Assembly (NCBI RefSeq): GCF_964340395.1
Contig: NC_135559.1
Location: forward strand, 16,488,050 to 16,552,049
DNA from: Glandiceps talaboti
Taxonomy: Eukaryota > Hemichordata > Enteropneusta > Spengelidae
Length of the DNA: 64,000 bases
Direction: 5' to 3'
This document shows positions 1-12,892 of this stretch, piece by piece. The translations under genes were made by a program, and so were the position numbers. How positions within the stretch are numbered: position 1 is the first letter of the stretch; every line of letters starts with the position of its first letter. Below the pieces are notes generated by a model. It did not search any database and was not told where the DNA came from. It was given only the letters and a program-made list of their open reading frames with translations.

Positions 1-300
1 ATTTAATGTTGTAAAAATTTAATTTAGTTATAGATTACTAGTTCGTTATGAAAATGTATGTATACAGATTATTACAGAATAGATTTCAGTCATGTGTTGT
101 AGTAAAATGGACAAATATATGAGTGTATCTAGATAGACAGTAAAGATATTCATTTCACATATGTCACACTAATTTACAGTGTAGTTGATTCAATGTCATG
201 AATTATATAAATAATATCTTTCTTTTTATCCTTCTTTCCTGTGAATTTTGATATCCTGTCTATTCATCCTTGCCTGGAAATGAACAAAAATATTCTACAG

Positions 301-303
301 CTT
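301..303 (+). CDS. Candidate single-codon exon 1 (CTT, Leu)
   Basis: Subtype A. The acceptor tattctacag ends at 300 and the donor gtaagtt starts at 304. The preceding intron begins outside the window. Confidence 0.55.
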
Positions 304-743
304 GTAAGTTATAATAAAGGGAAGAAATATTTACTAATGAATTACTAGTTATATGCATTATTTATATTAGAGTTTAATTGGATATAAATCTTTGTGTATA
401 AAATATTCTTGGTAAATATCATGTACTTCACACTTATTCAAAAGAAATATATAATGATGTAAAATGTTTTATTTAGTTATAGATTGCTAGTTCATTATGT
501 AAATGTATGTGTACAGATTTTTACAGAATATATTTTAGTCATGTGTTGTAGTAAAATGGACAAATATTTGAGTGTATCTAGATAGACAGTAAAGATATTC
601 ATTTCACATATGTCAAACTAATTTAGAGTGTAGTTGATCATCAATGTCATCACTTATAATCTTTCTTTTTATCCTTCTTTCCTGTGAATTTTGATATCCT
701 GTCTATTCATCCTTGTCTGGAAATGAACACAAATATTCTACAG

Positions 744-746
744 GAG
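744..746 (+). CDS. Candidate single-codon exon 2 (GAG, Glu)
   Basis: Subtype B, preceded by a 440-nt intron. The context cag-gag-gtaag is also a tandem (NAGNAG) acceptor, so a zero-length exon is possible. Confidence 0.55.
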
Positions 747-1196
747 GTAAGTTATAATAAAGGGAAGAATTATTTACTAATGAATTACTAGTTATATGCA
801 TTATTTATATTAGAGTTTAATTGGATATAAGTCCTTGTATATAAAATATTCTTGGTAAATATCATGTACTTCACACTTATTCAAAAGAAATATATATAAT
901 GATGTAAATTCTTTTATTTAGTTATAGATTACTAGTTCGTTATGTAAATGCATGTATACAGATTATTACAGAATAGATTTCAGTCATGTGTTGTAGTAAA
1001 ATGGACAAATATGTGAGTGTATCTAGATAGACAGTAAAGATATTTATTTCACATATGTCACACTAATTTACAGTGTAGTTGACCATCAATGTCATGAATT
1101 ATATAAATAATATCTTTCTTTTTATCCTTCTTTCCTGTGAATTTTGATATCCTGTCTATTCATACTTGCCTGGAAATGAACAAAAATATTCTACAG

Positions 1197-1199
1197 GAG
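1197..1199 (+). CDS. Candidate single-codon exon 3 (GAG, Glu)
   Basis: Subtype C, recognisable by tattcatacttgcc upstream. It is a NAGNAG-type acceptor, with gtaagtt at 1200. Confidence 0.55.
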
Positions 1200-1649
1200 G
1201 TAAGTTATAATAAAGGGAAGAATTATTTACTAATGAATTACTAGTTATATGCATTATTTATATTAGAGTTTAATTGGATATAAGTCCTTGTGTATAAAAT
1301 ATTCTTGGTAAATATCATGTACTTCACACTTATTCAAAAGAAATATATATAATGATGTAAAAAAAATTATTTAGTTATAGATTACTAGTTCGTTATGAAA
1401 ATGTATGTATGCAGATTATTACAGAATAGATTTCAGTCATGTGTTGTAGTAAAATGGACAAATATGTGAGTGTATCTAGATAGACAGTAAAGATATTCAT
1501 TTCACATATGTCACACTAATTTACAGTGTAGTTGATCATCAATGTCATGAATTATATAAATAATATCTTTCTTTTTATCCTTCTTTACTGTGAATTTCAA
1601 TATCCTGTCTATTCATCCTTGTCTGGAAATGAACACAACTATTCTACAG

Positions 1650-1652
1650 ACG
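1650..1652 (+). CDS. Candidate single-codon exon 4 (ACG, Thr)
   Basis: Subtype D, the only unit of this type in the window. Both later copies of the block lack it. The branch-like motif is tttcaat instead of ttttgat. Confidence 0.55.
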
Positions 1653-2102
1653 GTAAGTTATAATAAAGGGAAGAAATATTTACTACCTTATTACTAGTTA
1701 TATGCATTATTTATATTAGAGTTTAATTGGATATAAGTCCTTGTGTATAGAATATTCTTGGTAAATATCATGTACTTCACACTTATTTAAAAGAAATATA
1801 TATAATGATGTAAAAAAAAAAATTTAGTTATAGATTACTAGTTCGTTATGAAAATGTATGTATACAGATTATTACAGAATAGATTTCAGTCATGTGTTGT
1901 AGTAAAATGGACAAATATTTGAGTGTATCTAGATAGACAGTAAAGATATTCATTTCACATATGTCACACTAATTTACAGTGTAGTTGATCATCAATGTCA
2001 TGAATTATAGAAATAATATCTTTCTTTTTATCCTTCTTTACTGTGAATTTTGATATCCTGTCTATTCATCCTTGTCTGGAAATGAACACAACTATTCTAC
2101 AG

Positions 2103-2105
2103 CTT
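2103..2105 (+). CDS. Candidate single-codon exon 5 (CTT, Leu)
   Basis: Subtype E. The following intron starts gtaagttattataaagg. It carries the same codon as subtype A on a different intron background. Confidence 0.55.
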
Positions 2106-2554
2106 GTAAGTTATTATAAAGGAAGGATTATTTAGTACCTTATTACTAGTTATATGCATTATTTATATTAGAGTTTAATTGGATATAAGTCCTTGTGTAT
2201 AAAATATTCTTGATAAATATCATGTACTTCACACTTATTCAAAAGAAATATATATAATGATGTAAAAAAAATTATTTTGTTATAGATTACTAGTTCGTTA
2301 TGTAAATGTATGTATACAGATTATTACAGAATATATTTCAGTCATGTGTTGTAGTAAAATGGACAAATATTTGAGTGTATCTAGATGGAAAGTAAAGATA
2401 TTCATTTCACATATGTCACATTAATTTACAGTGTAGTTGATCATCAATGTCATGAATTATATAAATAATATCTCTCTTTTTATCCTTCTTTACTGTGAAT
2501 TTTGATATCCTGTTTATTCATCCTTGTCTGGAAATGAACAAAAATATTCTACAG

Positions 2555-2557
2555 AAG
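2555..2557 (+). CDS. Candidate single-codon exon 6 (AAG, Lys)
   Basis: Subtype F, marked by cctgtttattc upstream. The context acag-aag-gtaag also forms a tandem acceptor. Confidence 0.55.
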
Positions 2558-3005
2558 GTAAGTTATAATAAAGGAAAGATTATTTACTACCTTATTACTA
2601 GTTATATGCATTATTTATATTAGAGTTTAATTGGATATAAGTCCTTGTGTATAAAATATTCTTGGTAAATATCATGTTCTTCACACTTATTCAAAAGAAA
2701 TATATATAATGATGTAAAATGTTTTATTTAGTTATAGATTACTAGGTCGTTATGAAAATGTATGTATACAGATTATTACAGAATAGATTCAGTCATGTGT
2801 TGTAGTAAAATGGACAAATATTTGAGTGTATCTAGATAGACAGTAAAGATATTCATTTCACATATGTCACACTAATTTACAGTGTAGTTGATCATCAATG
2901 TCATGAATTATATAAATAATATCTTTCTTTTTATCCTTCTTTCCTGTGAATTTTGATATCCTGTCTATCCATCCTTGTCTGGAAATGAACACAACTAATG
3001 TACAG

Positions 3006-3008
3006 ATG
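3006..3008 (+). CDS. Candidate single-codon exon 7 (ATG, Met)
   Basis: Subtype G, with the altered acceptor ctaatgtacag. ATG could in principle act as an initiator if transcription began inside the array, but nothing shows this. Confidence 0.55.
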
Positions 3009-3447
3009 GTAAGTTATAATAAAGGAAAGATTATTTACTACCTTATTACTAGTTATATGCATTATTTATATTAGAGTTTAATTGGCTATAAATCTTTGTG
3101 TATAAAATATTCTTGGTAAATATCATGTACTTCACACTTATTCAAAAGAAATATATAATGATGTAAAATGTTTTATTTAGTTATAGATTGCTAGTTCATT
3201 ATGTAAATGTATGTGTACAGATTTTTACAGAATATATTTTAGTCATGTGTTGTAGTAAAATGGACAAATATTTGAGTGTATCTAGATAGACAGTAAAGAT
3301 ATTCATTTCAAATATGTCAAACTAATTTAGAGTGTAGTTGATCATCAATGTCATCACTTATAATCTTTCTTTTTATCCTTCTTTCCTGTGAATTTCAATA
3401 TCCTGTCTATCCATCCTTGTCTGGAAATGAACACAACTACTCTACAG

Positions 3448-3450
3448 GAG
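3448..3450 (+). CDS. Candidate single-codon exon 8 (GAG, Glu)
   Basis: Subtype H. The acceptor is ctactctacag, the branch-like motif tttcaat, and the preceding intron 439 nt. It is a NAGNAG context and closes the first block. Confidence 0.55.
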
Positions 3451-3897
3451 GTAAGTTATAATAAAGGAAGAATTATTTACTAATGAATTACTAGTTATAT
3501 GCATTATTTATATTAGAGTTTAATTGGATATAAGTCCTTGTGTATAAAATATTCTTGGTAAATATCATGTACTTCACACTTATTCAAAATAAATATATAT
3601 AATGATGTAAAATGTTTTATTTAGTTATAGATTTCTAGGTCGTTATGAAAATGTATGTATACAGATTATTACAGAATAGATTTCAGTCATGTGTTGTAGT
3701 AAAATGGACAAATATTTGAGTGTATCTAGATAGACAGTAAAGATATTCATTTCACATATGTCACACTAATTTACAGTGTAGTTGATTCAATGTCATGAAT
3801 TATATAAATAATATCTTTCTTTTTATCCTTCTTTCCTGTGAATTTTGATATCCTGTCTATTCATCCTTGCCTGGAAATGAACAAAAATATTCTACAG

Positions 3898-3900
3898 CTT
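3898..3900 (+). CDS. Candidate single-codon exon 9 (CTT, Leu)
   Basis: Subtype A. It opens the second block and is near-identical to the unit at 301 (offset 3597). Confidence 0.55.
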
Positions 3901-4340
3901 GTAAGTTATAATAAAGGGAAGAAATATTTACTAATGAATTACTAGTTATATGCATTATTTATATTAGAGTTTAATTGGATATAAATCTTTGTGTATAAAA
4001 TATTCTTGGTAAATATCATGTACTTCACACTTATTCAAAAGAAATATATAATGATGTAAAATGTTTTATTTAGTTATAGATTGCTAGTTCATTATGTAAA
4101 TGTATGTGTACAGATTTTTACAGAATATATTTTAGTCATGTGTTGTAGTAAAATGGACAAATATTTGAGTGTATCTAGATAGACAGTAAAGATATTCATT
4201 TCACATATGTCAAACTAATTTAGAGTGTAGTTGATCATCAATGTCATCACTTATAATCTTTCTTTTTATCCTTCTTTCCTGTGAATTTTGATATCCTGTC
4301 TATTCATCCTTGTCTGGAAATGAACACAAATATTCTACAG

Positions 4341-4343
4341 GAG
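4341..4343 (+). CDS. Candidate single-codon exon 10 (GAG, Glu)
   Basis: Subtype B, copy of the unit at 744 (offset 3597). NAGNAG context. Confidence 0.55.
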
Positions 4344-4793
4344 GTAAGTTATAATAAAGGGAAGAATTATTTACTAATGAATTACTAGTTATATGCATTA
4401 TTTATATTAGAGTTTAATTGGATATAAGTCCTTGTATATAAAATATTCTTGGTAAATATCATGTACTTCACACTTATTCAAAAGAAATATATATAATGAT
4501 GTAAATTCTTTTATTTAGTTATAGATTACTAGTTCGTTATGTAAATGCATGTATACAGATTATTACAGAATAGATTTCAGTCATGTGTTGTAGTAAAATG
4601 GACAAATATGTGAGTGTATCTAGATAGACAGTAAAGATATTTATTTCACATATGTCACACTAATTTACAGTGTAGTTGACCATCAATGTCATGAATTATA
4701 TAAATAATATCTTTCTTTTTATCCTTCTTTCCTGTGAATTTTGATATCCTGTCTATTCATACTTGCCTGGAAATGAACAAAAATATTCTACAG

Positions 4794-4796
4794 GAG
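4794..4796 (+). CDS. Candidate single-codon exon 11 (GAG, Glu)
   Basis: Subtype C, copy of the unit at 1197. Here it is followed directly by subtype E, with no subtype D unit between. Confidence 0.55.
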
Positions 4797-5245
4797 GTAA
4801 GTTATAATAAAGGGAAGAATTATTTACTAATGAATTACTAGTTATATGCATTATTTATATTAGAGTTTAATTGGATATAAGTCCTTGTGTATAGAATATT
4901 CTTGGTAAATATCATGTACTTCACACTTATTTAAAAGAAATATATATAATGATGTAAAAAAAAAATTTAGTTATAGATTACTAGTTCGTTATGAAAATGT
5001 ATGTATACAGATTATTACAGAATAGATTTCAGTCATGTGTTGTAGTAAAATGGACAAATATTTGAGTGTATCTAGATAGACAGTAAAGATATTCATTTCA
5101 CATATGTCACACTAATTTACAGTGTAGTTGATCATCAATGTCATGAATTATAGAAATAATATCTTTCTTTTTATCCTTCTTTACTGTGAATTTTGATATC
5201 CTGTCTATTCATCCTTGTCTGGAAATGAACACAACTATTCTACAG

Positions 5246-5248
5246 CTT
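5246..5248 (+). CDS. Candidate single-codon exon 12 (CTT, Leu)
   Basis: Subtype E, copy of the unit at 2103 (offset 3143). Confidence 0.55.
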
Positions 5249-5697
5249 GTAAGTTATTATAAAGGAAGGATTATTTAGTACCTTATTACTAGTTATATGC
5301 ATTATTTATATTAGAGTTTAATTGGATATAAGTCCTTGTGTATAAAATATTCTTGATAAATATCATGTACTTCACACTTATTCAAAAGAAATATATATAA
5401 TGATGTAAAAAAAATTATTTTGTTATAGATTACTAGTTCGTTATGTAAATGTATGTATACAGATTATTACAGAATATATTTCAGTCATGTGTTGTAGTAA
5501 AATGGACAAATATTTGAGTGTATCTAGATGGAAAGTAAAGATATTCATTTCACATATGTCACATTAATTTACAGTGTAGTTGATCATCAATGTCATGAAT
5601 TATATAAATAATATCTCTCTTTTTATCCTTCTTTACTGTGAATTTTGATATCCTGTTTATTCATCCTTGTCTGGAAATGAACAAAAATATTCTACAG

Positions 5698-5700
5698 AAG
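5698..5700 (+). CDS. Candidate single-codon exon 13 (AAG, Lys)
   Basis: Subtype F, copy of the unit at 2555 (offset 3143). Tandem acceptor. Confidence 0.55.
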
Positions 5701-6148
5701 GTAAGTTATAATAAAGGAAAGATTATTTACTACCTTATTACTAGTTATATGCATTATTTATATTAGAGTTTAATTGGATATAAGTCCTTGTGTATAAAAT
5801 ATTCTTGGTAAATATCATGTTCTTCACACTTATTCAAAAGAAATATATATAATGATGTAAAATGTTTTATTTAGTTATAGATTACTAGGTCGTTATGAAA
5901 ATGTATGTATACAGATTATTACAGAATAGATTCAGTCATGTGTTGTAGTAAAATGGACAAATATTTGAGTGTATCTAGATAGACAGTAAAGATATTCATT
6001 TCACATATGTCACACTAATTTACAGTGTAGTTGATCATCAATGTCATGAATTATATAAATAATATCTTTCTTTTTATCCTTCTTTCCTGTGAATTTTGAT
6101 ATCCTGTCTATCCATCCTTGTCTGGAAATGAACACAACTAATGTACAG

Positions 6149-6151
6149 ATG
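6149..6151 (+). CDS. Candidate single-codon exon 14 (ATG, Met)
   Basis: Subtype G, copy of the unit at 3006 (offset 3143), with the same aatgtacag acceptor. Confidence 0.55.
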
Positions 6152-6590
6152 GTAAGTTATAATAAAGGAAAGATTATTTACTACCTTATTACTAGTTATA
6201 TGCATTATTTATATTAGAGTTTAATTGGCTATAAATCTTTGTGTATAAAATATTCTTGGTAAATATCATGTACTTCACACTTATTCAAAAGAAATATATA
6301 ATGATGTAAAATGTTTTATTTAGTTATAGATTGCTAGTTCATTATGTAAATGTATGTGTACAGATTTTTACAGAATATATTTTAGTCATGTGTTGTAGTA
6401 AAATGGACAAATATTTGAGTGTATCTAGATAGACAGTAAAGATATTCATTTCAAATATGTCAAACTAATTTAGAGTGTAGTTGATCATCAATGTCATCAC
6501 TTATAATCTTTCTTTTTATCCTTCTTTCCTGTGAATTTCAATATCCTGTCTATCCATCCTTGTCTGGAAATGAACACAACTACTCTACAG

Positions 6591-6593
6591 GAG
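6591..6593 (+). CDS. Candidate single-codon exon 15 (GAG, Glu)
   Basis: Subtype H, copy of the unit at 3448. In this block it is followed by subtype I rather than A. Confidence 0.55.
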
Positions 6594-7042
6594 GTAAGTT
6601 ATAATAAAGGAAGAATTATTTACTAATGAATTACTAGTTATATGCATTATTTATATTAGAGTTTAATTGGATATAAGTCCTTGTGTATAAAATATTCTTG
6701 GTAAATATCATGTACTTCACACTTATTCAAAAGAAATATATATAATGATGTAAATTCTTTTATTTACTTATAGATTACTAGTTCGTTATGTAAATGCATG
6801 TATAAAGATTATTACAGAATAGATTTCAGTCATGTGTTGTAGTAAAATGGACAAATATGTGAGTGTATCTAGATAGACAGTAAAGATATTTATTTCACAT
6901 ATGTCACACTAATTTACAGTGTAGTTGACCATCAATGTCATGAATTATATAAATAATATCTTTCTTTTTATCCTTCTTTCCTGTGAATTTCAATATCCTG
7001 TCTATTCATCCTTGTCTGGAAATGAACACAACTATTCTACAG

Positions 7043-7045
7043 GCT
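7043..7045 (+). CDS. Candidate single-codon exon 16 (GCT, Ala)
   Basis: Subtype I. The branch-like motif is tttcaat, and the following intron reads gtaagttataataatggg. Confidence 0.55.
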
Positions 7046-7493
7046 GTAAGTTATAATAATGGGAAGAATTATTTACTAATGAATTACTAGTTATATGCAT
7101 TATTTATATTAGAGTTTAATTGGATATAAGTCCTTGTGTACAAAATATTCTTGGTAAATATCATGTACTTCACACTTATTCAAAAGAAATATATATAATG
7201 ATGTAAATTTTTTTATTTAGTTATAGATTACTAGTTCGTTATGTAAATGTATGTATACATATTATTACGGAATAGATTTCAGTCATGTGTTGTAGTAAAA
7301 TGGACAAATATTTGAGTGTATCTAGATAGACAGTAAAGATATTCATTTCACATATGTCACACTAATTTACAGAGTAGTTGATTGAATGTCATGAATTATA
7401 TAAATAATATCTTTCTTTTTATCCTTCTTTCCTGTGAATTTTAATACCCTTTCTATTCATCCTTGTCTGGAAATGAACACAACTACTCTACAG

Positions 7494-7496
7494 CCT
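7494..7496 (+). CDS. Candidate single-codon exon 17 (CCT, Pro)
   Basis: Subtype J. The branch-like motif is ttttaat and the acceptor ctactctacag. Confidence 0.55.
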
Positions 7497-7945
7497 GTAA
7501 GTTATAATAAAGGAAGGATTATTTATTACCTTATTACTATTTATATGCATTATTTATATTAGAGTTTAATTAGATATAAGTCCTTGTGTATAAAATATTC
7601 TTGGTAAATATCATGTACTTCACACTTATTCAAAAGAAATATATATAATGATGTAAATTTTTTTATTTAGTTATAGATTACTAGTTCGTTATGTAAATGT
7701 ATGTATACATATTATTACGGAATAGATTTCAGTCATGTGTGGTAGTAAATTGGACAAATATTTGAGTGTATCTAGATAGACAGTAAAGATATTCATTTCA
7801 CATATGTCACACTATTTTACAGTGTAGTTGAACATCAATGTCATGAATTATAGAAATAATATCTTTCTTTTTATCCTTCTTTACTGTGAATTTTGATATC
7901 CTGTCTATTCATCCTTGTCTGGAAATGAACACAACTATTCTACAG

Positions 7946-7948
7946 CGT
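7946..7948 (+). CDS. Candidate single-codon exon 18 (CGT, Arg)
   Basis: Subtype E intron background, but the triplet is CGT where the other E units have CTT. This is a one-base change from Leu to Arg inside the proposed exon. Confidence 0.55.
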
Positions 7949-8397
7949 GTAAGTTATTATAAAGGAAGGATTATTTAGTACCTTATTACTAGTTATATGC
8001 ATTATTTATATTAGAGTTTAATTGGATATAAGTCCTTGTGTATAAAATATTCTTGATAAATATCATGTACTTCACACTTATTCAAAAGAAATATATATAA
8101 TGATGTAAAAAAATTTATTTTGTTATAGATTACTAGTTCGTTATGTAAATGTATGTATACAGATTATTACAGAATATATTTCAGTCATGTGTTGTAGTAA
8201 AATGGACAAATATTTGAGTGTATCTAGATAGAAAGTAAAGATATTCATTTCACATATGTCACATTAATTTACAGTGTAGTTGATCATCAATGTCATGAAT
8301 TATATAAATAATATCTCTCTTTTTATCCTTCTTTACTGTGAATTTTGATATCCTGTTTATTCATCCTTGTCTGGAAATGAACAAAAATATTCTACAG

Positions 8398-8400
8398 AAG
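8398..8400 (+). CDS. Candidate single-codon exon 19 (AAG, Lys)
   Basis: Subtype F. The upstream intron has agatagaaag where the other F copies have agatggaaag. Confidence 0.55.
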
Positions 8401-8847
8401 GTAAGTTATAATAAAGGAAGGATTATTTACTACCTTATTACTAGTTATATGCATTATTTATATTAGAGTTTAATTGGATATAAGTCCTTGTGTATAAAAT
8501 ATTCTTGGTAAATATCATGTTCTTCACACTTATTCAAAAGAAATATATATAATGATGTAAAATGTTTTATTTAGTTATAGATTACTAGGTCGTTATGAAA
8601 ATGTATGTATACAGATTATTACAGAATAGATTTCAGTCATGTGTTGTAGTAAAATGGACAAATATTTGAGTGTATCTAGATAGACAGTAAAGATATTCAT
8701 TTCACATATATCACACTAATTTACAGTGTAGTTGATTCAATGTCATGAATTATATAAATAATATCTTTCTTTTTATCCTTCTTTCCTGTGAATTTTGATA
8801 TCCTGTCTATTCATCCTTGCCTGGAAATGAACAAAAATATTCTACAG

Positions 8848-8850
8848 CTT
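8848..8850 (+). CDS. Candidate single-codon exon 20 (CTT, Leu)
   Basis: Subtype A. The following intron reads gtaagttgtaata, the only departure from gtaagttat in the array. It is followed by another subtype A unit. Confidence 0.55.
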
Positions 8851-9297
8851 GTAAGTTGTAATAAAGGGAAGAAATATTTACTAATGAATTACTAGTTATA
8901 TGCATTATTTATATTAGAGTTTAATTGGATATAAGTCCTTGTGTATAAAATATTCTTGGTAAATATCATGTACTTCATACTTATTCAAAAGAAATATATT
9001 TAATGTTGTAAAAATTTAATTTAGTTATAGATTACTAGTTCGTTATGAAAATGTATGTATACAGATTATTACAGAATAGATTTCAGTCATGTGTTGTAGT
9101 AAAATGGACAAATATATGAGTGTATCTAGATAGACAGTAAAGATATTCATTTCACATATGTCACACTAATTTACAGTGTAGTTGATTCAATGTCATGAAT
9201 TATATAAATAATATCTTTCTTTTTATCCTTCTTTCCTGTGAATTTTGATATCCTGTCTATTCATCCTTGCCTGGAAATGAACAAAAATATTCTACAG

Positions 9298-9300
9298 CTT
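9298..9300 (+). CDS. Candidate single-codon exon 21 (CTT, Leu)
   Basis: Subtype A. It opens the third block; the preceding sequence from about 8998 matches the left edge of the window (offset 8997). Confidence 0.55.
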
Positions 9301-9740
9301 GTAAGTTATAATAAAGGGAAGAAATATTTACTAATGAATTACTAGTTATATGCATTATTTATATTAGAGTTTAATTGGATATAAATCTTTGTGTATAAAA
9401 TATTCTTGGTAAATATCATGTACTTCACACTTATTCAAAAGAAATATATAATGATGTAAAATGTTTTATTTAGTTATAGATTGCTAGTTCATTATGTAAA
9501 TGTATGTGTACAGATTTTTACAGAATATATTTTAGTCATGTGTTGTAGTAAAATGGACAAATATTTGAGTGTATCTAGATAGACAGTAAAGATATTCATT
9601 TCACATATGTCAAACTAATTTAGAGTGTAGTTGATCATCAATGTCATCACTTATAATCTTTCTTTTTATCCTTCTTTCCTGTGAATTTTGATATCCTGTC
9701 TATTCATCCTTGTCTGGAAATGAACACAAATATTCTACAG

Positions 9741-9743
9741 GAG
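9741..9743 (+). CDS. Candidate single-codon exon 22 (GAG, Glu)
   Basis: Subtype B, copy of the unit at 4341 (offset 5400). NAGNAG context. Confidence 0.55.
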
Positions 9744-10193
9744 GTAAGTTATAATAAAGGGAAGAATTATTTACTAATGAATTACTAGTTATATGCATTA
9801 TTTATATTAGAGTTTAATTGGATATAAGTCCTTGTATATAAAATATTCTTGGTAAATATCATGTACTTCACACTTATTCAAAAGAAATATATATAATGAT
9901 GTAAATTCTTTTATTTAGTTATAGATTACTAGTTCGTTATGTAAATGCATGTATACAGATTATTACAGAATAGATTTCAGTCATGTGTTGTAGTAAAATG
10001 GACAAATATGTGAGTGTATCTAGATAGACAGTAAAGATATTTATTTCACATATGTCACACTAATTTACAGTGTAGTTGACCATCAATGTCATGAATTATA
10101 TAAATAATATCTTTCTTTTTATCCTTCTTTCCTGTGAATTTTGATATCCTGTCTATTCATACTTGCCTGGAAATGAACAAAAATATTCTACAG

Positions 10194-10196
10194 GAG
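10194..10196 (+). CDS. Candidate single-codon exon 23 (GAG, Glu)
   Basis: Subtype C, copy of the unit at 4794 (offset 5400). NAGNAG context. Confidence 0.55.
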
Positions 10197-10644
10197 GTAA
10201 GTTATAATAAAGGGAAGAATTATTTACTAATGAATTACTAGTTATATGCATTATTTATATTAGAGTTTAATTGGATATAAGTCCTTGTGTATAGAATATT
10301 CTTGGTAAATATCATGTACTTCACACTTATTTAAAAGAAATATATATAATGATGTAAAAAAAAATTTAGTTATAGATTACTAGTTCGTTATGAAAATGTA
10401 TGTATACAGATTATTACAGAATAGATTTCAGTCATGTGTTGTAGTAAAATGGACAAATATTTGAGTGTATCTAGATAGACAGTAAAGATATTCATTTCAC
10501 ATATGTCACACTAATTTACAGTGTAGTTGATCATCAATGTCATGAATTATAGAAATAATATCTTTCTTTTTATCCTTCTTTACTGTGAATTTTGATATCC
10601 TGTCTATTCATCCTTGTCTGGAAATGAACACAACTATTCTACAG

Positions 10645-10647
10645 CTT
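10645..10647 (+). CDS. Candidate single-codon exon 24 (CTT, Leu)
   Basis: Subtype E, copy of the unit at 5246 (offset 5399; one A is lost in the poly-A stretch of the intron). Confidence 0.55.
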
Positions 10648-11096
10648 GTAAGTTATTATAAAGGAAGGATTATTTAGTACCTTATTACTAGTTATATGCA
10701 TTATTTATATTAGAGTTTAATTGGATATAAGTCCTTGTGTATAAAATATTCTTGATAAATATCATGTACTTCACACTTATTCAAAAGAAATATATATAAT
10801 GATGTAAAAAAAATTATTTTGTTATAGATTACTAGTTCGTTATGTAAATGTATGTATACAGATTATTACAGAATATATTTCAGTCATGTGTTGTAGTAAA
10901 ATGGACAAATATTTGAGTGTATCTAGATGGAAAGTAAAGATATTCATTTCACATATGTCACATTAATTTACAGTGTAGTTGATCATCAATGTCATGAATT
11001 ATATAAATAATATCTCTCTTTTTATCCTTCTTTACTGTGAATTTTGATATCCTGTTTATTCATCCTTGTCTGGAAATGAACAAAAATATTCTACAG

Positions 11097-11099
11097 AAG
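11097..11099 (+). CDS. Candidate single-codon exon 25 (AAG, Lys)
   Basis: Subtype F, copy of the unit at 5698 (offset 5399). Confidence 0.55.
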
Positions 11100-11547
11100 G
11101 TAAGTTATAATAAAGGAAAGATTATTTACTACCTTATTACTAGTTATATGCATTATTTATATTAGAGTTTAATTGGATATAAGTCCTTGTGTATAAAATA
11201 TTCTTGGTAAATATCATGTTCTTCACACTTATTCAAAAGAAATATATATAATGATGTAAAATGTTTTATTTAGTTATAGATTACTAGGTCGTTATGAAAA
11301 TGTATGTATACAGATTATTACAGAATAGATTCAGTCATGTGTTGTAGTAAAATGGACAAATATTTGAGTGTATCTAGATAGACAGTAAAGATATTCATTT
11401 CACATATGTCACACTAATTTACAGTGTAGTTGATCATCAATGTCATGAATTATATAAATAATATCTTTCTTTTTATCCTTCTTTCCTGTGAATTTTGATA
11501 TCCTGTCTATCCATCCTTGTCTGGAAATGAACACAACTAATGTACAG

Positions 11548-11550
11548 ATG
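11548..11550 (+). CDS. Candidate single-codon exon 26 (ATG, Met)
   Basis: Subtype G, copy of the unit at 6149 (offset 5399). Confidence 0.55.
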
Positions 11551-11989
11551 GTAAGTTATAATAAAGGAAAGATTATTTACTACCTTATTACTAGTTATAT
11601 GCATTATTTATATTAGAGTTTAATTGGCTATAAATCTTTGTGTATAAAATATTCTTGGTAAATATCATGTACTTCACACTTATTCAAAAGAAATATATAA
11701 TGATGTAAAATGTTTTATTTAGTTATAGATTGCTAGTTCATTATGTAAATGTATGTGTACAGATTTTTACAGAATATATTTTAGTCATGTGTTGTAGTAA
11801 AATGGACAAATATTTGAGTGTATCTAGATAGACAGTAAAGATATTCATTTCAAATATGTCAAACTAATTTAGAGTGTAGTTGATCATCAATGTCATCACT
11901 TATAATCTTTCTTTTTATCCTTCTTTCCTGTGAATTTCAATATCCTGTCTATCCATCCTTGTCTGGAAATGAACACAACTACTCTACAG

Positions 11990-11992
11990 GAG
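11990..11992 (+). CDS. Candidate single-codon exon 27 (GAG, Glu)
   Basis: Subtype H, copy of the unit at 6591 (offset 5399). Confidence 0.55.
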
Positions 11993-12441
11993 GTAAGTTA
12001 TAATAAAGGAAGAATTATTTACTAATGAATTACTAGTTATATGCATTATTTATATTAGAGTTTAATTGGATATAAGTCCTTGTGTATAAAATATTCTTGG
12101 TAAATATCATGTACTTCACACTTATTCAAAAGAAATATATATAATGATGTAAATTCTTTTATTTACTTATAGATTACTAGTTCGTTATGTAAATGCATGT
12201 ATAAAGATTATTACAGAATAGATTTCAGTCATGTGTTGTAGTAAAATGGACAAATATGTGAGTGTATCTAGATAGACAGTAAAGATATTTATTTCACATA
12301 TGTCACACTAATTTACAGTGTAGTTGACCATCAATGTCATGAATTATATAAATAATATCTTTCTTTTTATCCTTCTTTCCTGTGAATTTCAATATCCTGT
12401 CTATTCATCCTTGTCTGGAAATGAACACAACTATTCTACAG

Positions 12442-12444
12442 GCT
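12442..12444 (+). CDS. Candidate single-codon exon 28 (GCT, Ala)
   Basis: Subtype I, copy of the unit at 7043 (offset 5399). Confidence 0.55.
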
Positions 12445-12892
12445 GTAAGTTATAATAATGGGAAGAATTATTTACTAATGAATTACTAGTTATATGCATT
12501 ATTTATATTAGAGTTTAATTGGATATAAGTCCTTGTGTACAAAATATTCTTGGTAAATATCATGTACTTCACACTTATTCAAAAGAAATATATATAATGA
12601 TGTAAATTTTTTTATTTAGTTATAGATTACTAGTTCGTTATGTAAATGTATGTATACATATTATTACGGAATAGATTTCAGTCATGTGTTGTAGTAAAAT
12701 GGACAAATATTTGAGTGTATCTAGATAGACAGTAAAGATATTCATTTCACATATGTCACACTAATTTACAGAGTAGTTGATTGAATGTCATGAATTATAT
12801 AAATAATATCTTTCTTTTTATCCTTCTTTCCTGTGAATTTTAATACCCTTTCTATTCATCCTTGTCTGGAAATGAACACAACTACTCTACAG

